DNA from: Hydrangea macrophylla
Taxonomy: Eukaryota > Streptophyta > Magnoliopsida > Cornales > Hydrangeaceae
Length of the DNA: 64,000 bases
Direction of reading: 5' to 3'
Assembly (NCBI GenBank): GCA_033977485.1
Contig: CM066990.1
Span: 14,636,001 to 14,700,000 of the forward strand
In this document: positions 22,539 through 33,469 of the stretch, one piece after another
Numbering within the stretch: position 1 is the stretch's first letter
Layout of the letters: the number at the start of each line of letters is the position of its first letter
Notes under the pieces: generated by a model
What the model saw: only the letters and a program-made list of their open reading frames with translations
Database searches by the model: none
What the model was told of the DNA's origin: nothing
Position numbers and translations under genes: made by a program

Positions 22539-23970
22539 TCACGATTCGTGCAGTAGAAGCATCCTCATCTCCACCCTCACAGTCGGGGCAGCTGATGTAG
22601 AGAATGATGGGTCAGCCACGACCGGAGGTGGTGTAGATGAGGATGATGGGGCATAGGGATCAGTAGGCGGTGTAGGTGGAATATCAGAAATAGTAGGCGG
22701 AGCTGTGGATGTAGATGAAGCGACGAAATCAAAAGATAGTGGCGGAATCAGAAGAACATGGACCGGTGGTGGGTGGTGCAAAAGGGGCAGTAGGGGGATG
22801 TGAAGCTGTGTGAATAGACTGATCTGCCCCTATCTATACCAAAATCGCCGCCAGCAGAAATGTCATATAGTCAACCTTGCCCTCAAGCCGTATCCGGGCC
22901 TCCCTCTCTCCCAAGAATAGTATATAGAGAGTCTGGAGAGACACAGATCATGACTCTCCTTGGGCTGGAGCCTGAGATCTCCGTCTCAGCTTGAAACGTG
23001 CAACCTCCTCCATAGGATCAACCTCACCACCTGAATCATGCTCCTCAGCCTCGGAAGGCGTCCCTAAAGCAACACCCTCAGTATCCGTGCCTCCTCCTCT
23101 CCTCCTCTTTACTCCCACCTTTGCTTTTTCTTTTGATTTTCTCTTCTTTTGCGCATCAGAACGGCGGGCCGCTATCTCGCTGAATCGACTGGAGGCCTGT
23201 AAAGTCGTGTCTATGGACAATGGAAGTAATCCAGCCCGCTCAATAACCTGATGAATAGGCCAAGCGCCCTTCAGATGGCGCTTGGCGGTGATGTACCGCG
23301 TCAGCTATATAAAGAAGTCGATATAGAGGCGAGACAGGTAGACTCGCTATCCCGTCCCAATAGAATAGAGTGCCCGGGCATACCACGCCGCCAACTTCTC
23401 ATGGTAGGAAGTCATCAAAATGCAATTGACGAGTGCTAGATGGAGGAGATGGTACTTCTCAGTAAGAAACTTATCCTCAATAAGAGATTCGCTGTTCTAT
23501 ATCTGGATGGCTCCTCCTGTGAGCTTGAGGATAATAGTGGCGGGAGAGATCTCTGGAGCACCCGGTAGCTGAGGGTAGAAATAGTCGGGCACCTTAGGTA
23601 CCCCCAGAGCAGCAGAAACAGTGGCAGGACTGAAAATGATCTCATGCACACGGAAGAAGGGTCGGTATGTGAATGGGGCTGCGGGATCCTTAATGATCGT
23701 GGCACAGGCTTCCCGAACCCAATTGATGTTGACCCATTTGGTTTGGGTCAACATGCCGTACCATAGAGGCATATCTCTGATTCTCGCTAGGAACCATGGA
23801 GTTAAGAGCCAAACCGTCTCTAGCGGTCGCTCCAACATCACCTTTTGCGAATGAAAATAGCGGTTAAACCACACTCGGTCCTCGTCATTCCGAAAATCAT
23901 GATCGGGTACTGGATCAGGGATTGTGAGATCGAAGGGTTTGAATTTGTGATACACCGTAATAGGGTTCAT
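22539..23970 (-). pseudogene. Athila-A third ORF ('putative plant transposon protein'-like), broken
   Basis: Homologous through its length to 47629-49101 of Athila-B. The N-terminal block has FDLTIPDPVPDHDFR, WFNRYFHSQKVMLERPLETVW and IIFSPATVSAALGVP, which resembles the plant-transposon-protein family found downstream of pol in Athila elements and sometimes called env-like by position. A stop follows at 23497 (GGAIQI). Further segments lie around 23450-23260 and 23220-22948 (KKRKSKEKAKVGVKRRRGGG, a basic nuclear-localisation-like stretch). A Pro/Ser/Thr-rich tail ends near 22539. Stops and frameshifts at several points; function unknown. Confidence 0.8.
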
Positions 23971-24057
23971 TGCGAAGGCCCTGAAATTGAGAAAGGAAAG
24001 AAAAAATTAAAAAAAATACAAAACTAAATAGAAATGAAGAATCTATCACTGCTACAG

Positions 24058-24140
24058 TTCGATCGATTGAACATTTCTCGATCGATTGAACTGGTATAGA
24101 CTTCGATCGCTTGAGCCTAGCTCGATTGATCGAGCACAGA
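24058..24140. repeat. GATCGATCGAA cluster, Athila-A internal (proximal)
   Basis: Four or five units in about 80 bp just upstream of the third ORF. Counterpart in Athila-B at 49188-49315. Confidence 0.75.
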
Positions 24141-24618
24141 AAATCAGCGGGGACAAGAAAAATTATCGAAAATGGATAGAAATAAGTAATAGAAGAATAA
24201 TACAAACATAAGTTGGTCTTAGGACCGATGGGGGGCACCCCCACAAGTTTTTCAAATGAAAATGAAAAGGAGGTAATTCGGGACGTTACCTCGGATATAC
24301 ACGCAGAGAAGAGGTGAGTGTGATGAGGATGGTGATTGGAGGTAATGAAGGCTACCCAAATGAAAGTTGTGATAAGGGGGGGGGGGGGGATTCGCCCCGA
24401 GTCTTCTCTCTGAGCTCAAGCGCTTGAAAGGAAGAGTAAGAGAGAGAAACTAAAGATGATTTTGGAGGATGCCTCGTTTAAATACAAGTCTCGATCGATC
24501 GGAAATGTTCGATCGATTGAAATCTCAATCGATTGAGACCTGTTAAAGCACTTGAGGATTGTACACCTTCGATCGATCGAGACGATTCGATCGATCGAAC
24601 CTGAGAATTCTAGGGTCA
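24141..24618. other. Athila-A leader of third ORF, with second GATCGATC cluster
   Basis: Non-coding. Holds a G run of about 11 at 24378 and a second palindrome cluster at 24484-24602, homologous to 49615-49795 of Athila-B. No conserved ORF. The Tat-2 target duplication begins at 24619. Confidence 0.65.
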
Positions 24619-24623
24619 CTTAG
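24619..24623. repeat. Left target duplication of Tat-2 (CTTAG)
   Basis: Exact copy at 36572-36576. Confidence 0.92.
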
Positions 24624-25320
24624 TGATACACCCGAAATTGGCTCTATCCTATTATCGAGTGGTTCAAATTAGCAGCCAGTCCATGTCCCGGTCAAATCAT
24701 GCACAACTCCTCGGACAAGCATCAGCCCGAGCGGTCTAGTCTACTCCAGACTCACCATCCCGAGTGATTCATTCACGACCAGACCAACAGGTCGGGAAGA
24801 GCAGTCTGTCATGGTCCATACAGGCATAGTCAAGCCAGGCTGGCAAGGCACGCCCCAGAATATTTGAGGCAGTTTCCTATTCAAACTAGAAGACTAATGG
24901 AAAGGGCAAATTGTTTCCTAATCCAATTAGGAAACTCCCATAATTAATGCCAATCAATCCTAATACAACAAGGAAATTTACTTGATTGGTGTCAATCACA
25001 TCCTAATTGGATTATATTTCCTTATCCATGTACGAGTAGGTCTCTTGCATCTATAAAAGAGACCACTCACCCCCATAGAAAGGGTTCAACTTTTCAGTCT
25101 CTACAGCACCTCTATAGCGGTCACCAACACGCCCGAACGACCTACGGTAGCTCCAAACTATTGTTGGTTCACTACAGGTCCCTGGCTTTTTACAATATAG
25201 TGAACATGCTCAGACACACACGTGGACATAGGTACCTTCATTAACAGGCCCGAACCACATACAAAAAACCAGTCTCTCTCTCTCTCCTTAAATTTCTTTA
25301 ACCAAATTTTGGCATCATCA
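24624..25320 (+). repeat. 5' LTR of Tat-2 (697 bp)
   Basis: TGATACACCC to TTTTGGCATCATCA. The TATA box TATAAAAG at 25052-25059 is in the context GCATCTATAAAAGAGACCAC. Confidence 0.93.
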
Positions 25321-25323
25321 GCT

Positions 25324-25340
25324 TGGCGCCGTCTGTGGGA
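25324..25340 (+). other. Primer binding site (Tat-2)
   Basis: TGGCGCCGTCTGTGGGA, three bases after the LTR. This is the intact version of the site seen decayed in Tat-1. Confidence 0.85.
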
Positions 25341-25380
25341 ACGACACGTTCTTCATCAACAAAACTCTTGGCTGATAGCC

Positions 25381-25588
25381 ATGCCTCTGAAGAAGAGTAA
25401 GAAGACTGCACAGCAGGCCAACCGAGATGTTCTGCCGGCCACGACACTGGCACCGACTGCGGCAGTCATGACATCTAAGCAGATCACTGCGACCCTCACA
25501 CAACTCTTGGAGGGCCAACGTTAAATACAGCAACAGATCGAAGCCCTACTGGCCCAGCAAAGCAGTCCTCCAATGGCTGGGAAATAAC
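25381..25588 (+). pseudogene. gag: Tat-2 gag, N-terminal fragment
   Basis: Starts MPLKKSKKTAQQ and continues with MTSKQITATLTQLLEGQR, parallel to the Tat-1 gag N-terminus. A TAA at 25522 precedes QQQIEALLAQQSSPPMAGK in the same frame. The gene is cut at 25588 by the Ogre-like LTR. Sequence equivalent to about 600 bp of Tat-1 gag is missing before gag resumes at about 33470, so a deletion accompanied or followed the insertion. Confidence 0.85.
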
Positions 25589-25854
25589 TGTAGACACCCC
25601 GATTTTGACCGAACGTCGAATTTAGGAGAGCGTCACCTCCACGTCCAATGATGATAAAGACCGAAAAATTCAAAGTATTCCAAGCTCTTCAGAAAGTTCT
25701 CCAAACGCGGTAAAATTTTCACAAATTGAAATACCAGGTATTTAGGAGAATTCAGGTATAAAACATCAATTTTGAAAAAAATCTTGGAAAATAATTTACT
25801 TTAAGAAAAGGAGGAAAGAAAAGACCTAAAAGGGGAAGTTCAACAAAAAATGGC

Positions 25855-26212
25855 ACATGGCAGGATTTCGCGGCACTCAGCGAATGTCGAACGGCATTCG
25901 GTGAGTGCCGAACGGTAGTCATAGAATGCTGGCCCGGCATTTACTGAGTGCCGCCGACAATTTCTAACTGCCGTTTGCTTTAACAGTCTTTATTTTGTGG
26001 TACAATACGTATGTGTATGCGGATAAAAACAAAAAAACTGATAAAGTAAGGCTGACTAAAACGCGGCCATTAATAGTTTTACGCGGCTCTCAATGAGTGC
26101 CGCGCGGCAGTCATGGAATGCCGCCGAGGCATTCATGGAATGTCGCCGAGGCATTCACGGAGTGCAGTTGCGGCATCCACGGACTGCCGCAAGAGATTTT
26201 TGACTGCCGCCC
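25855..26212. repeat. Inverted GGCATTC/GAGTGCCG repeat clusters in U3
   Basis: Two clusters (25855-25975 and 26080-26212) of short units such as CGGCATTCGGTGAGTGCCG, CGGCACTCAGCGAATG and CCGAGGCATTCATGGAATG. Arms GGCA(T/C)TC and GA(G/A)TGCC pair repeatedly. They lie 100-450 bp upstream of the TATA box in otherwise AT-rich DNA, a position compatible with transcription-factor binding or hairpin formation. Confidence 0.7.
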
Positions 26213-26318
26213 TGTGCAGTAGTCTGTCTATTTTCAGGAAGTACATATTGTACCACCAAATGAGACATTTACACCTTTTTTTTACTCCGAATTCACTGAA
26301 AATACTTGGTATTTTTGT

Positions 26319-26328
26319 CTATATAAGG
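26319..26328 (+). promoter_or_regulatory. TATA box of Ogre-like LTR
   Basis: CTATATAAGG lies between the palindrome clusters and a purine-rich stretch (26340-26510). It would place the transcription start near 26350. Confidence 0.6.
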
Positions 26329-26604
26329 AGAGGTATCTCCATTGGAAAAGGGGGGACCAAGGGAGAGGAAAGAATATTGGGGAGACCAAGAGAAAGAAAG
26401 AATATTGGGGGAATTTGAGAGGAATTTAGGAGAACTTTTGAGAGAAGAACATTTGGGTAGAGGAGAGAATATTGGGAGAAAAACTTGAAAGAAGAGCTTG
26501 GAAGATCTTCAAAATATAGAAGTTTGAGGATGGTTTTGGCGGTGATACTCTACTCTTGTTAGTTTTTTTTTATGGATTTAGAACACTTGCTCTCTTAGTT
26601 TTCT

Positions 26605-27115
26605 TTACTTTCATTTCTTCTTTTTGTTTATACTTTTCTCTTGAGATTCTTGGAGATCTTCAATATCTCTCTTGAAAGCTCTTGAGTTTGATCTTTTGAA
26701 TCTCATGTAAGCTTATGCTTCACATGGGAGTCAAAGTTTGATCATCACTTCACTTTGTAAACAAATAGGTGGATCCAAGTCCATACTCATGACTTGGATT
26801 CTCTAAATTGGAATTTTATGGGATCTTCTCTATATCCTCTTGAAGTTCATGAGCTAGTTCTTTGATTTTTTTCTATTTTCCTTGTTTATGCTCTTCTCTT
26901 GAGACTCTTGGAGATCTTCCATATCTCACTTGAATCTCATGAGTTTGATCTTTTAGTCTCATGTAAACTTATGATTCACATGAGATTTAAAGTTGATCAT
27001 CATTTTATTAAGAACAAGTAGATGAATCCAAACCCCTACCATGGTTTGGGTTCTCTAAGCTTGAGTTTTCATGGAGTCTCCTTATATTCCTTGAAAACTC
27101 ATGAGTTTTAGTCAT
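26605..27115. repeat. About 258 bp approximate tandem duplication in the LTR
   Basis: CTTGAGATTCTTGGAGATCTTC at about 26640 recurs as CTTGAGACTCTTGGAGATCTTC at about 26898, and the following text (TTTGATCTTTTGAATCTCATG versus TTTGATCTTTTAGTCTCATG, and so on) stays aligned for about 250 bp with many substitutions. It is older than the other duplications in the window. Confidence 0.75.
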
Positions 27116-28730
27116 GTCTTGATCTCCAATGACCATCAAATGGTAGGAGAAGTGGTTTGGTTTAAACCCAACTTCATGGTTTAATAGTTGGGGTTAACAA
27201 ATAAAAGTTGAACTTGACAATAAAATAGTGGGTTCACAAACTGTTTTTGATCAAGGATTTTTAGTTCGAAATCAGACCGTTGGAATTGAATGAAACCAAC
27301 AGGAAAGTGTTAATAACACAATGTTTTACCACTGTATTTTTTTGTTTTGATGAGATTTCATGCTTAGAGGGGTTTGATCATGGGTTTTGTGAGTTAACCA
27401 CAATCTGTCCAGAGTTTCAGAATAGTTTCAGAACAGTAAGACGTTTTTGAAATTAGTAAATCAGAGCCTTATCCAAGTATTTTCAACTTCAAATAAATTT
27501 TCCCATATTGTTTAATGTGTTAGGAAAGCCCCCTAAAAAGAATGAAGCATTTCGGATTATTTTACTATTTTTAAAAAATCAAACAAAATCTCTGGACAGA
27601 GAGTTTTACATCTCTGAGTGATGTCTGGTGTTTGTCCTTTTCCCAGAGATCTAACCGTTGATACTTTGATTTTCTTTTTGATTTGGAAACTAGACTCACA
27701 GAGGCATCTTGTGTCCAAATATCATCAAGATCAAACCACGGGAAGCATGCTTTTTATTTTCTTAAAGTTCTGGTCTGCTCTCTACAATTTTCAGAATTCT
27801 TATGACAAATTTGACCAACTTTGTAAATAATGGTCCAAATGAATTTTTTATGACCTAGGGTTCAAACCATGTTTTAATAATGATCAATTAAGCTTGAATT
27901 CAAAATTTGAGTGAGCTAAATCATTGAGTATTTCATAATTTATTTTTGTTCATGTACATATTCATCCACGTGGCTTGATGCTTGTAATTAGGACTTGTTT
28001 GCTTTAGATTTAATTAAATTTTATAGATTTAAGCTAGAAGTCTTGGATTGTTATTTAAGATCCAACTTTATATTTTGTATATCATGTGGACTAACCTTTG
28101 TCTTGTAGCGCTATTAAGGTATGATTTTTTGAACTCCTCTTTAGTTTATTTTAATTTCTTGATTTTATTGATTTTTTGACTTAATGCGCGACACCTTAGA
28201 ATTAGGTTTTGCTTTACTTGTATATATGGATTAGAGACTCTTTTCCTAGGTTTTTATCTATTTGCATGCATTTGCACGTTTAAATATTCGCGGCCGGATA
28301 CTGGGTAAGTTCTCTAGTTCTCTATTTGCATATCATATTGCTTGCTACTTGAATTACGTGGCTTTTGAATGATATTTTATCACTTGCAATCTTACACCCT
28401 TTAGACATGCTTTTGTAATGTATATTTTATACATATGTATTATTTGAGGGCACATTTAAATTGATAATTTGATAAGAAGGATGTTGAGTAGAGGCCTATC
28501 GCAAGATAGGATGAGAGAGGGTGCTTTAGTCCGACGGGCTCCTTCCTCTCTCATTCCATAATCCCCGGACCTAGTTAATCTCTGGTTTCTAAAAAGATCA
28601 GTTTGCTTTAAAAATGGTTTCTTAATTTTTCCTTTTAAAAATTAAGTGGCGACTCATTGTTTTGTGTTTTAAATCAAAAAAAGATTTCAAAAGAAAAGCT
28701 GTGGGTAAGAAAAATGTGATATCCACAATC

Positions 28731-28745
28731 TGGCGACTCTGCTGG
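28731..28745 (+). other. Primer binding site (Ogre-like)
   Basis: TGGCGACTCTGCTGG, three bases after the LTR. This string follows the LTR in Ogre-type elements, where the primer is reported as a tRNA-Arg. Confidence 0.72.
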
Positions 28746-29438
28746 TGATCGAACCCAGAATCTCTGGTTTCGCAGACCAGAATTCTGATTTTGGGTTCAC
28801 TCGAGGATTAGACTTGAAAAATGTCCTTTTAATCGAATTAATTAATCTCTGTGTGCCTGTTGCATTTCACTTGCATGTCCAGCCAGTCGATTGCACGGAA
28901 CTATGACCTTGGAGGCTCGGGGCAACCCGGTCGGTCAAGTCATCAAGGGACTGTGTGATCACCCTTGATCTCGTACCGTGATTTGGTATATTAAGCATCC
29001 TATCGGATGTGTGTCAAGGGTCCCTAATTTGACCAAAACCCAACTTTTGCATAGTAGTTTCTATAGAACCTTTCAATATTAGGAAATCAACTCTTGATTA
29101 GGATTATATGCTAGGAAGTTTTGTATGCCCGAAAGGGATTACTTGAGATGATGACGATACTTGCTTGATGAAAGATGTATAATTTTTTAATCACCTTTTA
29201 GCAATTTCTCCTCATGTTCCACGACATTCGGAGAACATGCCGAACCTTGATTATAAGATTATACTTCTTATATCATGTTACCTAAGCATCATTGACCTTG
29301 TATGTATCCGAATTCATGAAAAGTACGGTGATAATCCGATCACGTGATCTTTCTACCCAAAGAATTTTAAATCCATCTTTGAAAGCAAAACAGATCTTTT
29401 ACCATCTTTTTTTTTTCTCAAAGTTTTCAATCTCTCTT

Positions 29439-29469
<31 letters not shown>

Positions 29470-30161
29470 AAATCTCTTGGGAGTTCATTAAAGGTCCAAA
29501 CTAACCTCTATTAAGGTATATTTTCACATGATCATATTCCAAGGAAAAATCCAAAAAAATTTTGGGAATTGTTTTTGGAAAAAAATTATCTTCAAATGAA
29601 TGTTCAAAGCAAAATTTCAATCCAAACATCTTTATTGAGAAATGTTTTCACATCCTCATTTTTTTTTTAATAAAAGATTCAAATTCCTTGAGAATTGTTT
29701 TTGAAAGATCTCATCATTTAAAGAATGTTTTTCAAAAGAATTTCGAAAATTTTGAATACCAGACCTTTGAAAGGGTAATGAGGATCACAATGAAAAGAGG
29801 AATTGGTGCACTTGACATGGGTGAAGATTTTATGTGTTATGTGTTAGGATTACGATTTTCTTTTCTTTGGCATTTAGAGTAGGCATAGACACACTTGCAT
29901 TTTATCTGTGTACCACGTGTGAGGTGCATGCATTTAGCCACATCAAATCATCAAAGCATTGCATGCATGTAACATACAAATCCACAACATCTTTCTTCCA
30001 ATTAAGATCAAAATAATCCCTCGAAATTCCTTGCCTCCTGAAAATCGATTCTGCATGTGGGCCTTTTTATGTCGTGAACCTGTAGAAAGAGTGGAACAAC
30101 CAGATCCCCTAGTGAGGACACTTCTGACCTCTTGGGTTCGTCTTCTTGATTTTAGGAGAAC
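28746..30161 (+). other. Leader of Ogre-like element
   Basis: About 1.4 kb untranslated. It has a run of about 20 A at 29442-29461 and homopolymeric T runs, and no conserved reading frame. Ogre elements often carry a leader ORF; none is visible here. Confidence 0.55.
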
Positions 30162-31181
30162 ATGGACCATCATCTTGAGATTGATTCGCCAATGGCCTTA
30201 AGAGATTGGGAAGAGAGAGTGAACAAGCTGCAAGCCACTATTGAGCAACAGAACTTAAGGGTGAATCAATTGGAGAGGGTAACGCTTGAGCTCTATCAGT
30301 TACTCAAAAAGCAAGTGGGTTTGAATGAGGTAGTGATGAACAAATTGGAGAAGGGAATAATGGATCACCCGGCCGAGCACCAAAATCCACATCCAAGTCC
30401 AACCAATCACCAAAGCGCATGTCCAAATCCAACCTATCCCCAAAGTCCATACCCAAGCTCAACCATTCACCAAAGCCCATATCCATGCCCAATCCCAATG
30501 AACCAAAGAGTTATTCCAAGCCCACATCTCAACCCAAAAGTCAACTCAAGTTCAAAGTCGAATCAGAAATTAAGCCGAGCCGGCAGGTCAAGAATATTCA
30601 CCAACCTTGGCATGACATTATCCATGGCCTTTGGTCACCTCATCAAGAGTGGTCACCTCAATCCCCTGGACCCAAGGCCACCATCAAAACCCTTACCTCG
30701 CAAATATGACCTATCCTTGTACTGCACCTATCACCAGACTCAAGGCCACAATACCGATTCTTGCTCGAGACTCCGTCATGATATCCAGGATCTTATTGAT
30801 CAGAAAATCATCACTCCTTCGACAAATCCACTGAGTGACCTTTGGCATAATGATTTTGACTTACAAGCTCTTCACTCTCCGACCTCTCAATCCCAGCCAT
30901 CACTAAGAACCCTCAAGGGATTTGCTGCATCCATGAGTGCGCAACAACCAACTGGCCCTCGCCTAATCAACAAATGCGGAAAAGACATTGATAGCACTTG
31001 GTATGAGTCAGATGAATATTGTCCCGCTAAAAATTGGACCATGGACGTGGATGATATTTCTGCACACATGCTGTTGGGGGAAAGCAGACCTGGAGGTTCA
31101 AATGATGATAGTGAAGTGATAGTGTTTGGAACTGCTGCTGCTAAAGCAAATGTGGATGCTCTTGGAAATCTAACAAATTGA
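30162..31181 (+). CDS. Gag-like protein of Ogre-like element, capsid region deleted
   Basis: An intact frame of 339 codons from the ATG in GAACATGGACC. Residues 10-50 are predicted coiled coil (WEERVNKLQATIEQQN, LELYQLLKKQ). Residues 70-130 are a Pro/His/Ser/Asn-rich tandem repeat of about 10 residues (HQSPYPSPT type). Residues about 180-215 hold a C-x3-H-x4-H-x4-C knuckle (CTYHQTQGHNTDSC) followed by HDIQDLIDQKI, as in plant Tat/Ogre gag. The C-terminal 100 residues lead toward protease but stop before any DTG motif. The capsid core expected between the repeat and knuckle is absent, so the protein is shorter than full gag. The open frame despite element decay is notable, though the fragment may simply be young. 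Confidence 0.78.
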   Translation: MDHHLEIDSPMALRDWEERVNKLQATIEQQNLRVNQLERVTLELYQLLKKQVGLNEVVMNKLEKGIMDHPAEHQNPHPSPTNHQSACPNPTYPQSPYPSSTIHQSPYPCPIPMNQRVIPSPHLNPKVNSSSKSNQKLSRAGRSRIFTNLGMTLSMAFGHLIKSGHLNPLDPRPPSKPLPRKYDLSLYCTYHQTQGHNTDSCSRLRHDIQDLIDQKIITPSTNPLSDLWHNDFDLQALHSPTSQSQPSLRTLKGFAASMSAQQPTGPRLINKCGKDIDSTWYESDEYCPAKNWTMDVDDISAHMLLGESRPGGSNDDSEVIVFGTAAAKANVDALGNLTN

Positions 31182-32494
31182 AAATCATCTATGACGCTCC
31201 AGTTGAGACCAAGTCAAGTCTAGTAATCGAGTCATGTCAAGTAGGAGTCAAGTGTCAAGTCCAGTCGAGTCTTTGAGTCAGTCGGTTACCGAGTTTCTTT
31301 TTTTTTTAAGTCTTTTATCGAGTCGAGTGATGTAACCCTCCTTCTATCCTAGTTGAATAAAGTCTCATTTTGCTTGATTTAAGTGTGCTAAGTCGTGAAT
31401 GAATGGATCATTAAGCCAAAAAAATCAAAAATCACTTTTTCAAACGATCATGGAAAATACTTGGTTAATAAATCTTTGCATTGAAAAGGATCCCCAAGTG
31501 ATCAAAGCAAATTTTATGCCAAAACCAAGGAGGAGTAGAGAATTGGTTAGCTTTACTTTAAGAATTTAAAAATGCTCTTGCTCAATCTTGAAAAGATAAA
31601 ATTAGAACTTGAAGCTTGCTCACTCAAACACCAAGTCTAAAAGATGAGCCCAACCAATCCAAAGCCATAACTTGATTCTTGATGGTAGCCAAATGCTTTA
31701 AATGAACTTCTTCTTCCAAAATAAGGAGAGAGAGAGAGAAAAGAAAGAGCTCGCTAGGAACCCGAAAGGGCGCCTAGGCAAAAGTGAGAGAACAAAAAAA
31801 GAGAGAAGAAGAATAAAATAGAGAACGAGCTCGCTAGGATGAAAACCCGAAATGGCGCTTAGGCAAAAGTTAGAACAAAATAAGATGTGTGTTGATTTCA
31901 AAATCTGAATCCTAGCCAGTCAAAATCATGAAGAGAATAAGAGAGAGTGAGGTAGAGAAAAGAAAGGAAAAAGCAGAGAATAAATAAGATTGAGAATTCT
32001 TGAGCACTTCAAAGTACATCATTGGTACATGAATTATCCCAAGGCTTTGTGTTGTTCTCAACAAAGAAAAGAAATTGGAAATGAAAAGAGAAATTTGAAA
32101 GTATCAATTAAATTTTTGTGAGAGACTCAATGGATAAGTGATAAGTGGGCCTAAAACAATGCAGAAATATCTTTGAGAAAGATAAAGAGTGATTTGGAGG
32201 GCTGTTATTACTTTGTGAGTATAATAGAGTATGATTAAAACACGATATATTATGAGAGTTGTAAAGATTGACTGGCTAGTGATAAGGTGACAAGAATCAA
32301 CCGCCACAAAACAAAGAAAATAAAAAAAAGGGAAGAAAAGAGGAAAAGAAAAAATGCATAAAAGGGAGAAGTAGTTCAAAGGCTACCACAAGCAACCCAT
32401 TTCAGAAAGAGCACTCATTGGACCCAAATAAAAACATGGCTTGAAAAGCCCACAAATTCTTGAAGCCTTATTCCTTTAAGACCTCCAGAGTCGA
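31182..32494. other. A-rich spacer replacing pol in the Ogre-like element
   Basis: No coding signal. It holds GTCAAGTC/GAGTC repeats (31200-31330) and two copies of GAGCTCGCTAGGA followed by ACCCGAAAGGGCGCCTAGGCAAAAGT-like text (about 31747 and 31828). The protease-to-integrase region expected here is gone. Confidence 0.6.
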
Positions 32495-32955
32495 TGAACT
32501 ACGTATTGACCTGATTCCCACTTGGGGATACGTAGGCAGCCAGTGCAGTTCGGTCACAAACACCATTGCACCACGTGATATTTCTCTTTTAAGCCTCAGA
32601 TGAACTACGTTTTGACCTGATTCCCACTTGGGGATACGTAGGCAGCCAGTGCGGTTCGGTCACAAACACCATTGCACCATGTGATATTTTTCTTTTAAGC
32701 CTCAGATGAACTACGTTTTGACCTGATTCCCACTTGGGGATACGTAGGCAGCCAGTGCGGTTCGGTCACAAACACCATTGCACCATGTGATATTTTTCTT
32801 TTAAGCCTCAGATGAACTACGTTTTGACCTGATTCCCACTTGGGGATACGTAGGCAGCCAGTGCGGTTCGGTCACAAACACCATTGCACCACGTGATATT
32901 TCTCTTTTAAGCCTCAGCCGAACTACTTTGGACCTGATTCCCACTTGGGGATAAG
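32495..32955 (+). repeat. 106 bp tandem repeat, four units plus partial fifth
   Basis: Units start TGAACTACGT at 32495, 32601, 32707 and 32813, with a decayed partial at 32919. Each contains CCTGATTCCCACTTGGGGAT, then ACGTAGGCAGCCAGTGC and CACCATTGCACCA. Units are almost identical (a few substitutions), much less diverged than neighbouring LTR duplications, so the expansion is recent or homogenised. CCCACTTGGGG is a short inverted repeat in each unit. Confidence 0.92.
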
Positions 32956-33469
32956 TAGGCAAACTTTCCAAGGTTCTCGGTCTATAACCATTCCTAAAGC
33001 ATCACCCTTTGCACCGTTGGTTTTCTTCCTTCAGACTATGGGCAAACTTGTGTTTGCCTGGAGCCATATATCTATTGAAAAATCAGGAGCAAACAAAGTT
33101 TGCCCATCAGCATTGGGTTTCCCACTTTAGCCCACCATATTCATGATGATTACCTCTAGATTGGGAGTAAATGGACTAAAGGCATCCTGTACCATCATGT
33201 TCTCAAAACCCTTGGATGAGTCTATTTACCCTTAAGACTAGGGGCAAACTTTGTCTGCCAAAAACCCTCTATGCCAGTGGCAAGTTCTCAAGTAATTGAG
33301 TTTGTTTTGAAAGAGTGAAATAGAGTGCCTTTCATTCTATAAGCTAAAGCATTAATTCGAAGCGCATTCTAGATGGGCAAAGAATTTGCTAAATCAAAAA
33401 GGGGAAGTTTTCAAAGTTTAGATTTATCAGCAAAGCACTACCATTTGTAAGATGATGAATAAATGAAAG
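32956..33469. other. 3' tail of Ogre-like element, end lost
   Basis: Three stretches around (G)GGCAAACTT..TTTGCC at about 33040, 33088 and 33242. GGGGCAAACT near 33243 resembles the region just before the 3' LTR in Ogre-type elements, but no LTR follows. The junction with Tat-2 gag is near 33469 and shows no target duplication. Confidence 0.55.

Larger units (their letters stand above)
25589..28727 (+). repeat. LTR of Ogre-like element (3139 bp)
   Basis: TG..CA termini, left end after Tat-2 gag and right end three bases before the primer site. It contains two GC-rich palindrome clusters, a TATA box at 26320 and an approximate tandem duplication. It has no partner LTR in the window, so target duplication and age cannot be assessed. 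Confidence 0.8.
25589..33469 (+). mobile_element. Ogre-like (Tat group) retrotransposon fragment lacking pol and 3' LTR
   Basis: It begins with a 3139 bp LTR (TGTAGACACCCCG to GATATCCACA), followed by the primer site TGGCGACTCTGCTGG, a leader of about 1.4 kb, a gag-like ORF (30162-31181), an A-rich spacer, a 106 bp tandem array and a GGGGCAAACT-containing tail. Very long LTRs and this primer string are characteristic of Ogre-type plant elements. No protease, RT, RNase H or integrase motif is present and no second LTR is found before Tat-2 gag resumes, so the 3' end was lost together with part of Tat-2 gag. The right boundary (about 33469) is set only by where gag homology restarts. Confidence 0.8.

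Noticed and set aside
24378..24390. Poly-G run of about 11
   Set aside because: A simple homopolymer in a non-coding part of Athila-A; possible quadruplex half-site but a single run is not enough, and the length may be a sequencing uncertainty.
28720..28790. Sequence after the Ogre-like LTR (GCTGGTGATCGAACCCAGAATCTC) considered as a tRNA gene fragment
   Set aside because: GATCGAACC resembles a T-loop string, but no cloverleaf with paired arms can be drawn around it. Its position directly after an LTR explains the similarity as a primer site and leader.
29440..29470. A-run considered as a retroposed poly(A) tail
   Set aside because: It lies in the leader of the Ogre-like element with no target duplication or cDNA-like sequence upstream; a homopolymer expansion is adequate.
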